A DNA stretch of 64,000 nucleotides from positions 124,001 to 188,000 of the forward strand of contig DASUNM010000002.1 in assembly GCA_036277115.1 (NCBI GenBank), given 5' to 3'. The translations under genes were made by a program, and so were the position numbers. Below the pieces are notes generated by a model, which did not search any database, had not been told where the DNA came from, and saw only the letters and a program-made list of their open reading frames with translations. The number at the start of each line of letters is the position of its first letter. Position 1 is the first letter of the stretch. Source of the stretch: Pyrinomonadaceae bacterium (GTDB lineage: Bacteria; Acidobacteriota; Blastocatellia; Pyrinomonadales; Pyrinomonadaceae). Below are positions 7,875-16,048 of this stretch, piece after piece.

Positions 7875-7988
7875 CTTTTCAGCAGCGGGCGCGCGAGTCT
7901 GGTTTCTGTGACTCGTCCTCCGGCTTGGAGACTGAAGCAGTGAAAGCCGAAGCTAGGGCTTAGTTCTCTGTAACGCTGCGCTGAAAAG
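7875..7988 (-). promoter_or_regulatory. Structured 5' leader RNA candidate upstream of the 3D-domain gene
   Basis: A long closing stem pairs 7875-7887 with 7974-7988 (CTTTTCAGC plus AGCG against CGCT plus GCTGAAAAG, with a 2-nt bulge). Inside are at least three hairpins, including GAGTC/GACTC (7895-7914), CTCC/GGAG and AAGCC/GGCTT. The element ends about 32 nt before the start codon of a cell-wall gene. Cell-wall hydrolase genes are classic targets of c-di-AMP (ydaO/yuaA) riboswitches, and a GGAGGA element is present, but the full consensus was not recognised. Confidence 0.45.
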
Positions 7989-8044
7989 ACCTGTCAGTCG
8001 CCCACGTCGGGCGGCGATGACTAAAGCTAGAAAAACTCTAAGAA

Positions 8045-8080
8045 TTCAAAAAGAAAGCGAACCCTTTTGTGAGAGTTCGC
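8045..8080 (-). terminator. Probable terminator after the UvrD-type helicase gene
   Basis: Stem GCGAAC/GTTCGC (8057-8062, 8075-8080) has a 12-nt loop. On the minus strand it is followed by TTTCTTTTT. It lies 150 nt past the helicase stop. Confidence 0.55.
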
Positions 8081-8230
8081 CTGTGAACCGGGGAAAAGGC
8101 TAGCACACCGATCTGGGCATGTCCACCGAACGGTGCCCTCAGCAGTGTACGATTTCATTGCAAAAACTTTGTGGGTGAGTTGTGATTCCGGCCGGTGAAT
8201 TTCCAAGTGTCGGAGTAACTAGTGGAATGG

Positions 8231-10594
8231 TTAAGCTTTTTCCAGCCCGGCGTACTTTTCAACCAATTTCTTCTGGCCGTAGCCGGGAAAACTGACGGTC
8301 AACTTGGTTTGGTCGCCGGAGCCTTCCCGACGCAGAACTAAGCCCCGTCCGTACTTCGCATGACGCACATACGACCCTGGCAGGGCGTCCGCGGCCGGGC
8401 TGCTTTGCGCGGTTTGTTCAGGCTTTCTTGGAGATCGGAAGTTCTCCGGCTGGCCCATGCGGGCCGCTCGGGTCTTGAAAAAATCCGCCACTGATTGCGC
8501 GCTGTCGTAGGTCTTTCCTTCGTACCGGGCCCGCGCTTTGTTCTCTCGATGAGCGGCCAATTGCCCGTCGCCCACCCCTGTCGAGCCCCGAGCAAAGGAA
8601 AGCCAGGACCGGCCGTGGGACAGATCTTCAATCAACTCGAGCGGCATTTCGTTGAGAAACTGCGAGGGCTCAGACGCGAGCTCTTCGCCGTACACCCTCC
8701 GCTTCACCGCGTGCGTTACGTATAGAAACCGTTCGGCTCGCGTCATCGCCACGTAGCAGAGCCGGCGCTCTTCTTCGATGTCCGACGAGTCGCTTAGCGA
8801 ACGCGAGTGCGGGAACAGACCGTCTTCCAAACCGACGATGAAAATGACAGGGAACTCGAGCCCCTTGGCCGAGTGCGCAGTCATCAGGGTGACAGGCACG
8901 TCAGCTTTGTATTGGTCCGTGTCGGCGACCAGGGCTGAGTGATCGATAAACTCACGAATGCCGTCCGGCCCCTGCTCGTCGTAATCCACCGCGGCGTTGA
9001 CGAGTTCCTGGAGGTTTTCCAGCCGGCCTTCGGATTCCTCGCTGTCTTCCGACTTCAAAGCATTCTCGTAGCCGGTCTCGATGATTGCCGCTTTCACCAG
9101 ATCTGAAACGGGTGAGGTTGATTCGATCTCAGACGCCCCCTCGGCCGTGGCACCGAAGTCTTTCGCTTTGGCGCCAAGCTCTCGAATGATGCGCTGGAAG
9201 TTCGTCAACGAAGTGATCGCGCGCGGTGAGAGCCGATCGCCCTCACTCAGTAGTTCCGAGATCGCATCCCAATAAGACTTACCGGCCTCGCGGGCGCGAA
9301 TCTCAATTTCATCGAGCGTTACTTTCCCGATGCCGCGCGGCGGAGTGTTTATGACCCGCTGCAAGGCGATCGAGTCATTCGGATTCAGTGCCAGCTTCAG
9401 ATACGCGATGATGTCGCGCACTTCCATTCGTTCGTAGAACGAAAAGCCGCCCACGATGTTGTATGGCAGACCGGCGCGCCGCATCGCCTCTTCAAACACA
9501 CGCGATTGAGAATTGGTGCGGTAGAGCACGGCGGTGCGCACATCGCGGTCTGCGCGCAGATGCTCTTGAATCTTCCCGGCGACAAAGCGCGCTTCCACGT
9601 CAGCATCGAGGGCCTGATAGTAGCGAATCTTTTCGCCGGCCGGATTCTGAGTCCAAAGCGCTTTTTCCTTGCGCTCGATGTTGTGTTTGATCACGCCGCT
9701 GGCGAGGGCGAGGATGTTCTGGGTTGAACGATAATTCTCTTCGAGGCGAATCACTTTCGCTGACGGAAAATGCTCTTCAAATTTGAGAATGTTTTTGATG
9801 TCCGCGCCACGCCAGCGATAAATTGATTGATCCGGATCTCCCACCACACAGATGTTCTGGTGATGCTCAGTGAGCAGCCGGATTAGCGCGAATTGAAGCT
9901 GGTTTGTGTCCTGATATTCGTCAACAAGTAAATACTCAAAGCGATCGTTGTAGCGTTCTCGCACCTGCTGCACATCGCGCAGCAAACGCACGGTCTTAAT
10001 CAATAGGTCGTCGAAATCCAAAGCATTGTTCTTGTGCAAACGCTCTTCGTAAAGCTGGAACACGCGCGCGATCGAGGCCCGGCGTTCGTCGACGTACTGC
10101 GCTTTGGCCGCAAACGCCTCAGCATCTTCGCCGCGATTCTTGGCGGCACTGATCGCGGCATGCACCGAACGAGGTGCAAGTTGCTTGTCATCGATGCCGA
10201 GGTCGCGAATGCAGTTTCGCGTCAGACGGACCGTGTCATCCTGATCGTAAATCGTGAACGAGCGCGTGTAGCCCGCATCCAGGGCCTCTATGTCTCTGCG
10301 CAGAATGCGCACGCACAGACTGTGAAAAGTCGAAATCAGCGGCGTACTGCCGATTTCCAAACCTTCAATCAGTTTACTCACGCGTTTGCGCATTTCCTCA
10401 GCGGCTTTGTTCGTGAAAGTGACCGCGAGAATGTTGCGCGGCCAGACACCGCGCTCCGCGATCAGATAAGCGATGCGGTTAGCGATCACGCGCGTCTTCC
10501 CTGATCCTGCGCCCGCCAGAATCAGGAGCGGCCCATCGCCGGTGGTCACCGCTTCGCGTTGCTGGGGATTGAGTTGCGAGAGAAAGTCAGTCAT
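8231..10594 (-). CDS. ATP-dependent DNA helicase, UvrD/PcrA/Rep family (SF1A)
   Basis: 787 residues from the preferred ATG at 10592-10594 (MTDFLSQLNPQQREAV); the frame continues 10 codons upstream without support. All SF1 motifs are visible: Walker A LAGAGSGKTRVI, motif Ia VTFTNKAAEEMRKR, Walker B LLVDEYQDTN, motif III VVGDPDQSIYRWRG, motif IV RLEENYRST, motif V TAHSAKGLEFPVIF and motif VI YVAMTRAERFLYV. The C-terminal tail (YVRHAKYGRGLVLRREGSGDQTKLTVSFPGYGQKKLV) is the PcrA-type Tudor-like domain that contacts RNA polymerase. It is expected to act in repair and replication-transcription conflict resolution as a 3'-5' translocase. Confidence 0.92.
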   Translation of the reverse strand: MTDFLSQLNPQQREAVTTGDGPLLILAGAGSGKTRVIANRIAYLIAERGVWPRNILAVTFTNKAAEEMRKRVSKLIEGLEIGSTPLISTFHSLCVRILRRDIEALDAGYTRSFTIYDQDDTVRLTRNCIRDLGIDDKQLAPRSVHAAISAAKNRGEDAEAFAAKAQYVDERRASIARVFQLYEERLHKNNALDFDDLLIKTVRLLRDVQQVRERYNDRFEYLLVDEYQDTNQLQFALIRLLTEHHQNICVVGDPDQSIYRWRGADIKNILKFEEHFPSAKVIRLEENYRSTQNILALASGVIKHNIERKEKALWTQNPAGEKIRYYQALDADVEARFVAGKIQEHLRADRDVRTAVLYRTNSQSRVFEEAMRRAGLPYNIVGGFSFYERMEVRDIIAYLKLALNPNDSIALQRVINTPPRGIGKVTLDEIEIRAREAGKSYWDAISELLSEGDRLSPRAITSLTNFQRIIRELGAKAKDFGATAEGASEIESTSPVSDLVKAAIIETGYENALKSEDSEESEGRLENLQELVNAAVDYDEQGPDGIREFIDHSALVADTDQYKADVPVTLMTAHSAKGLEFPVIFIVGLEDGLFPHSRSLSDSSDIEEERRLCYVAMTRAERFLYVTHAVKRRVYGEELASEPSQFLNEMPLELIEDLSHGRSWLSFARGSTGVGDGQLAAHRENKARARYEGKTYDSAQSVADFFKTRAARMGQPENFRSPRKPEQTAQSSPAADALPGSYVRHAKYGRGLVLRREGSGDQTKLTVSFPGYGQKKLVEKYAGLEKA

Positions 10595-10916
10595 TAAAAT
10601 GTGGTGCGTGACATTTAAGCACACGAGTTGGTGGAAACGGCAGTCCCGCTGAAGTCATTGCGCGGCGCGTTCGTGTTTCTTTGCATTTCTTTCGTGGCGC
10701 GCGTTCCGAGGTTGCGCCGCTTGTAGGTCTTCGCATCCTTTTCACACGAGTAAAGCTAACACTTTCCTGATTTCAGTTCGCCTGTAATAGTCCTTGCTAT
10801 TGACAGTGGTCTGAGTTAATTTCTCGCCGTTCTCAGCTCCGACCCAAGTTCGAATCAGCCGCGCGTAGCGGTTTCCGCAAGAATCCAGCATATGTGGTTT
10901 GGTTCAGGGAGTTAAC
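10595..10916. other. Divergent intergenic region (helicase / sigma-CHAT operon)
   Basis: It must contain outward promoters for the helicase (-) and the sigma-CHAT operon (+). No repeat, tRNA or convincing -35/-10 pair could be called. It is somewhat AT-richer near 10735-10830. Confidence 0.4.
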
Positions 10917-11540
10917 TTGGATTTCTCACAAGGGGATTTCGAAGAATTACTAAGCTGGTTAGATCCTAACGACCGCGATTCAGCGGGACGGAAATATCTG
11001 TCTATTCATGCTGGCCTGACGAGGATTTTTGTGAGAGAAGGGTTCGCGCGGGCCGAGGATTTTACAGACGAGGTGATCACCCGAGTAATCAGGCGCTTAC
11101 CAAAAATCAGGACAGATTATGTCGGGGAGCCGGCGCGTTATTTTTGGGGTGTTTTGAGGAATGTCCTGCGCGAGGGGTGGCGGCCGAAGGAAATCACGAT
11201 GGATGAGATCCCGGTCCCGTCAATCAGGATTACGAATAAAAGTGATGAGTATGAATGTCTGATGCGATGCTTACAGTTCTTAGACGCCGGGAAACGAGCC
11301 CTTATCCTTGACTACCACGTCTACGACGGTGGCGACAAGATTGCGGTTCACAGAAACATGGCTGAGGAACTCGGCATTACCAAAGGCGCCTTACGTGGCC
11401 GGGCTCATCGTATCAGGACTGATCTGGAGGAATGTGTGCGCAAATGCGTTCAAAGTTTAAGAAAAACAAAACCCCTCGCCCAAGACATAGTAAATAGCGA
11501 GGCCCTAACCCCAGACATCTACCATGGCCCGAGCAGATAA
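10917..11540 (+). CDS. ECF-like RNA polymerase sigma factor of the CHAT operon
   Basis: About 207 residues. The frame is open from TTG 10899, but AGGGAG (10907-10912) sits 4 nt before TTG 10917 (MDFSQGDFEELLSWLD), so that start is preferred. Region-2-like sequence is DFTDEVITRVIRRLPKIRTDYVGEPARYFWGVLRNVLRE, and region-4-like sequence is LQFLDAGKRALILDYHVYDGGDKIAVHRNMAEELGITKGALRGRAHRIRTDLEECV, with a helix-turn-helix. It overlaps the CHAT gene by 17 nt, implying coupled translation. Known ECF factors control their own neighbourhood, so it probably drives this operon (inference). Promoter specificity cannot be read. Confidence 0.75.
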   Translation: MDFSQGDFEELLSWLDPNDRDSAGRKYLSIHAGLTRIFVREGFARAEDFTDEVITRVIRRLPKIRTDYVGEPARYFWGVLRNVLREGWRPKEITMDEIPVPSIRITNKSDEYECLMRCLQFLDAGKRALILDYHVYDGGDKIAVHRNMAEELGITKGALRGRAHRIRTDLEECVRKCVQSLRKTKPLAQDIVNSEALTPDIYHGPSR

Positions 11541-14500
11541 AAATAGCATTACCGAGTATCTGCTCGGCCGACTGACCGAGGCAGAGGAGGAGCAGGTCGA
11601 ACTGCGTCTGCTCACCGATCCTGAGTTCGCTGAAGAATACGACACTGTCGTAAACGAAACAGTCGATGACTACGTGAGCGGCAAGTTTGAAGGCGAAGAG
11701 CTCAAGCAAGTCGAGGACTATTTCTTCAAATCGCCGGAGCGAAAGAACAAACTGAAATTTGCGCTGGCGCTGAAACTACGGAAGTCTGAACTGGTAAACG
11801 CCAAGCCACGCATTAAGAATTACACACGTTCCCTGGCCATCGCCGCGTCCATCCTAATAGTTATAGGCGCCGGTTTTGGCATTCACCGGATCTTCTTTTA
11901 TCAGTCCGACCTAAACAAAGGTCTAGTCGCGCTGCGAACAGCTTTCAAGGATGAAAGGCCCACCGAACCTCGCCTATCGGACTTCGACTATGCGCCGATC
12001 CCAAACCAACGCGGTGAGCCGGCGAAGGTTGACTATGTGCAACGCGACCTCGCCGCCAGTCTCCTGCTGAAGGAAGTAAACCAGCATCCCAGCGCAGCTT
12101 CTCATCACGCACTTGGTCAGTACTATCTCGCTAATCGAGAGTTTGACAAGGCAATTGACCAGCTTGATCAAGCAGTGGCGTTGGACGCAAACAATGTAAA
12201 GATCCTTAGCGATTTGGGAGCGGCGTGGTTAGAGAAGGGTAAACGGGATCTTGAAACCGCTCGGAGCGATCCGAGCAGCGCATCGGCAGGTCACGCGGTA
12301 ATGGAACTTGCCAAGAGCCTTGAGTATCTCAATCGGGCGGGGAGTCTTCCAGAAGCACTCTTCAATCGCGCGCTCTATCACCAGTACATGAGATCGAGTG
12401 TGGACGAAGAGGCGGATTGGCGTGAGTATCTCAAGAAAGATCCAAACTCTCAATGGGCTGCGGAAGCCAAGCAGCGGCTCAAATTCCTTGAGGAGCAACG
12501 AAAACAAATATCGGAAAGTAAAGAGCAAAAACTCGAGCGTTTTCGCGACGGTTTTCGGATCGGTGACGATGCCGGCGCCTGGGAGCTGTTGAGTAGTTAT
12601 CACAACAGGAGCGGCAATCTTATCGTCGAGCAGTTGCTGGACAGCTATCTGGCCGCCGAGGCCCGTGGCGCGCACGACGAGGCGAAAGCAGAACTTTCGG
12701 CGCTGATCTACAGCGGAAATTTGTCGCAGCAGAAGGTTGGTGACTCATTTTTCTCTGACCTCGTTCAATCTTATGTGCGAGCCCGTCCGAACCAGAAGAC
12801 TCAAGTCGCGCAAGCCCGGGCGTTGATGAAGGCTGGGCATGAAGGATGGGGAGAAGCCAAAGTTCAAGACTCGCTTGAAACATTCAAGCAGGCCAGGCAG
12901 TTGTTTGAGCAGGCCGGGGATGACTCTGAATCGATTGTCGCGGACTACTGGATTAGCTTTTGTTACTACCGTCTCAACAACCAGCCGGCGGGTCTCGCTA
13001 TTCTGGAACCGCTTGTTCTGCGCATCGAGAATAATCGTTATCTTTGGATGCTAAGTCGATTGTTCTATTTGAAGTCCTTGATTCATTTCAAGCTTAACGA
13101 GCATTCCCGCGCCATCGACTCGGCAAATCGGGCCGGTGACTTGGCTCGCCAAACGAATGATAAGGTTGGGTTGGTAAATGCTTTCGACTCACTCATGGAG
13201 TTTCATCGTTACCTGGGTGACTACCAAAGCGCCCTTCATTATGCCCAACAAAGTTTCGGTATTGTCGATTCCATTGCTTTGGATCCGGTCCAAGGCGCCA
13301 GGCATTACGGGTTGTTAGCCATAGCTTTTGCCTCGGCCGATCTGTTTGCCGCGTCTGCCGACTCTCAGCACCTAGCCCTGGAGTACGCTCTTCAAAGTGA
13401 CCGGAGCGCAGCTATTTCTGCCAATTATTCCTTTCTCGGACTCACACAATGGAAACTAGGTAATTATCGGGAGGCTCTTCGGAATTCTCAACGGGCTTAT
13501 GACACGGCGAAGGCTCACGCGGGTGGATCGGACGATCAAAATCTGATGGCTTACGCGAGCTTACAGATTGCTAATGCGGCGCGGCTGTCAGGTGAATTTG
13601 ATCTGGCGATCGGGAATTACACTCGAGCCATTGAGATTTATACCGCGTTGGCAATGCCGACACATCTTTACCAAGCGCACAAAGGGCGGCTCCTGTGCTA
13701 TCGCGCAGTCAAGAACGACGCGCTTGCGAAAGATGAAATATCGACGGCCATCAACCTGGTCGAGAAGTACCGAAACCAGGTGTTCGAAGAAAACACCAGA
13801 GAAAGATTCTTCGATACTGAACAAAGCATTTATGACACGGCGATCGAGTTCGAGCACTCACAAAAGAATAACGAGCAAGCTTTCCAGTACTCGGAGAATT
13901 CGCGCGGTCGCTCTCTTCTTGACCTGACTAATCGCGATACCCGCAACCTAAAAGTTGATCGCGGCCTGACTTTGGTGTTCGAGTCCTTAGCGAAGCCACT
14001 GAGCGTTAGTGAGATTCAATTGCGCTTGCCGCTCGAAGTGCAACTGGCCCAATACGCTGTGCTGGAAGACAAACTGCTCATCTGGGTTATTTCCCGAGAC
14101 CGAGGCTTGGAGTGTTTCAGCCAGGCGATCAGTGCGAATGAGTTGACGAAGAAAGTCCTCGGCTATCTGAATGTCATAAGCAAAAGGCCCGGCTTCGACG
14201 GGCAGTCCGATGAGACCGGCGCACGGGAATTGTTTGAAATCCTTATCGACCCAATAGCATCACGATTGGATCCTAGTCGCCAACTTCTCATCGTGCCCGA
14301 CAAGGTGCTGAACCTGTTGCAGTTCGCGGCACTCAAGTCGCCGGTAGGACGATATTTGATTCAGGACTACGTCCTCCAGATCTCGCCGAGTTCGACGATT
14401 TTCATATTGTGCTCTGAAATGGCACGCCTCAAAGAAACAGGATCGCGTGAGATCGTGCTGAGCGTCGGGAATCCCACATTTGATCGAGCTGAAAATCCCC

Positions 14501-15075
14501 AATTGCCAGATCTGCCCGCGGCAGCGCGAGAAGCCAATCAAGTTGCAAAGCTGTATGGTTCGCAGAACCCTTTGATCGAGGCTGGGGCGACAGCCACGGC
14601 CGCCAGCAGGGCGATGGGAAAATCCAATGTGATTCATCTGGCGCTTCACTCAGTGCTCGACGAGCGATTTCCTTTGCGGTCAAAACTACTGTTTGCCAAA
14701 GCAAAGCCGCCAGTACGCGAGGTCCTATCAGCATCTGACATTTATCTGATGGACCTTTCACGCTCGCGCTTGGTTGTGCTCTCGGCATGCCAGACTGGCG
14801 CCGAACGGTATTACAAGGGAGAGGGCATGATCAGTCTCGCGCGACCCTTTATCGCCGCGCGCGTTCCCCTGGTAGTCGCCACCATGTGGCCCGTCGATTC
14901 CGATTCCACTGCGGAGTTGATGATCAGCTTTCACCAGAATCGAGTGCAAACCATGTCGACCGCACAGGCTTTGGCGAAAGCGCAACGAGAGATGCTGCTG
15001 AGGCAGGACTCGCGCTACCGACACCCGTATTACTGGGCTTCTTTTACCGTCATAGGTGGTTTTGCGAAGTTCTGA
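11524..15075 (+). CDS. Membrane-anchored TPR-CHAT protease with anti-sigma-like N-terminus
   Basis: 1183 residues. Order: a charged helical region 1-90 (ITEYLLGRLTEAEEEQVELR, resembling the cytoplasmic part of anti-sigma factors but without zinc ligands); one transmembrane helix about 101-125 (SLAIAASILIVIGAGFGIHR) preceded by many Lys/Arg, so the N-terminus is predicted inside; TPR-type repeats about 160-260 and 440-760; and a C-terminal CHAT (caspase-like) domain about 870-1183. The catalytic dyad is likely His1042 (IHLALHS) and Cys1089 (VLSACQTG), followed by the typical GEGMISLARPFIAARVPLVVATMWPVDS. CHAT domains are clan CD Cys proteases. By topology the TPR-CHAT part would face the periplasm, with the N-terminus available to bind the overlapping sigma factor (inference). 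Confidence 0.88.
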   Translation: MARADKNSITEYLLGRLTEAEEEQVELRLLTDPEFAEEYDTVVNETVDDYVSGKFEGEELKQVEDYFFKSPERKNKLKFALALKLRKSELVNAKPRIKNYTRSLAIAASILIVIGAGFGIHRIFFYQSDLNKGLVALRTAFKDERPTEPRLSDFDYAPIPNQRGEPAKVDYVQRDLAASLLLKEVNQHPSAASHHALGQYYLANREFDKAIDQLDQAVALDANNVKILSDLGAAWLEKGKRDLETARSDPSSASAGHAVMELAKSLEYLNRAGSLPEALFNRALYHQYMRSSVDEEADWREYLKKDPNSQWAAEAKQRLKFLEEQRKQISESKEQKLERFRDGFRIGDDAGAWELLSSYHNRSGNLIVEQLLDSYLAAEARGAHDEAKAELSALIYSGNLSQQKVGDSFFSDLVQSYVRARPNQKTQVAQARALMKAGHEGWGEAKVQDSLETFKQARQLFEQAGDDSESIVADYWISFCYYRLNNQPAGLAILEPLVLRIENNRYLWMLSRLFYLKSLIHFKLNEHSRAIDSANRAGDLARQTNDKVGLVNAFDSLMEFHRYLGDYQSALHYAQQSFGIVDSIALDPVQGARHYGLLAIAFASADLFAASADSQHLALEYALQSDRSAAISANYSFLGLTQWKLGNYREALRNSQRAYDTAKAHAGGSDDQNLMAYASLQIANAARLSGEFDLAIGNYTRAIEIYTALAMPTHLYQAHKGRLLCYRAVKNDALAKDEISTAINLVEKYRNQVFEENTRERFFDTEQSIYDTAIEFEHSQKNNEQAFQYSENSRGRSLLDLTNRDTRNLKVDRGLTLVFESLAKPLSVSEIQLRLPLEVQLAQYAVLEDKLLIWVISRDRGLECFSQAISANELTKKVLGYLNVISKRPGFDGQSDETGARELFEILIDPIASRLDPSRQLLIVPDKVLNLLQFAALKSPVGRYLIQDYVLQISPSSTIFILCSEMARLKETGSREIVLSVGNPTFDRAENPQLPDLPAAAREANQVAKLYGSQNPLIEAGATATAASRAMGKSNVIHLALHSVLDERFPLRSKLLFAKAKPPVREVLSASDIYLMDLSRSRLVVLSACQTGAERYYKGEGMISLARPFIAARVPLVVATMWPVDSDSTAELMISFHQNRVQTMSTAQALAKAQREMLLRQDSRYRHPYYWASFTVIGGFAKF

Positions 15076-15175
15076 TTACAGGTTTGATGCTGGACTCGTT
15101 CAAGTGCAACAAACGTTTTGACCGCCTTGAGTCATACGTAATCGAGAGCTTTGTAAAAAAGAGAGGAGAATTCTC

Positions 15176-16033
15176 ATGTCAACGACAATAAAAATTGTGT
15201 TCAGGGGTCTGATGGTTTTGAACTACCAGCGGGATCAGGCCGCAAGCAGGAACTATATGGAGATGGGTTTTCTGGATGCGCTGCCCCACGCGAATGGTCA
15301 TGGACGCGGGGACCACACTAGCCATTCGATGGTGCACATCCCACGGATACTTACCATGAAAGGCGGAATCCTTACGTCGGTTATCGATCTTCGCCTTGAT
15401 CGGCCTGAACTGGGAACCGTTCGCAACTGGGAGCTGTCGGTTACAAATTCAGCCCAGAACAACACCACCCTCCGCAATAACAGTGTCGCTCAATTTGACA
15501 GGACGGTGGACCCTGCAACTGCGAACCAAGCTACCCGTGAAGACTTTCGTTGGATCATTGATTTCGAAGCGCGGGACATGCATGACCGCAGATTAACACC
15601 TGAGATCGGCACACGAAAACTTCTTCTGGTTTTGCTGGTCCGAAATGGCGATTTCTTTACAAAGTTTCACTCGCCAGAGTTAACACAGAGAAAGGGTACT
15701 GGCACGCCTACTCCATTTGGCTATGTTGCCGCCGCCACGGGTTGTGACATTTCGTTTAATGCCGGGGGCAATGTGAGACTAATGGCGGGATCAACGGAGG
15801 TCTTTGTCTTCAACGATCCTGACGCGATTTACGAGATTTCGAATGCGCCGCCCGATGTGCTTCCTGACGCACCAACTCCTCTTGGGCAGAGCCACTTCCA
15901 CATGTATTACGATGGTCTTTTTATTAAACCTCCGGCAGACCAGATTAGTTTTATCGCGGATGACCTAGCTCCCGGTCCAGATCCGGCTTTATGCGGGCTG
16001 ACCTCTCTCGGCCAACGAGAGGACCCGCTTTAG
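15176..16033 (+). CDS. Unknown protein between CHAT and subtilase genes
   Basis: 285 residues, not recognised. It starts MSTTIKIVFRGLMVLNYQRD; the start is secure (GAGAGGAG just upstream of ATG 15176). No signal peptide or transmembrane segment. The predicted content is mostly beta-strand (KLLLVLLVRNGDFFTKF, VRLMAGSTEVFVFND, DQISFIADDL) with several His (HANGHGRGDHTSHSMVHI). It is 15 nt from the downstream subtilase and 100 nt after the CHAT gene, on the same strand, so it is almost certainly co-transcribed. It could be a substrate, inhibitor, sensor or effector of one of the two proteases; the sequence alone does not say which. Confidence 0.75.
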   Translation: MSTTIKIVFRGLMVLNYQRDQAASRNYMEMGFLDALPHANGHGRGDHTSHSMVHIPRILTMKGGILTSVIDLRLDRPELGTVRNWELSVTNSAQNNTTLRNNSVAQFDRTVDPATANQATREDFRWIIDFEARDMHDRRLTPEIGTRKLLLVLLVRNGDFFTKFHSPELTQRKGTGTPTPFGYVAAATGCDISFNAGGNVRLMAGSTEVFVFNDPDAIYEISNAPPDVLPDAPTPLGQSHFHMYYDGLFIKPPADQISFIADDLAPGPDPALCGLTSLGQREDPL

Positions 16034-16048
16034 ATCGCAGGAGAGAGC

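Noticed and set aside
10848-10857. tRNA T-loop-like GTTCGAATCA
   Set aside because: No acceptor, D or anticodon arms can be built around it.
13588-13857. Minus-strand frames within the CHAT gene
   Set aside because: Short antisense shadows of a continuous 1183-codon gene.
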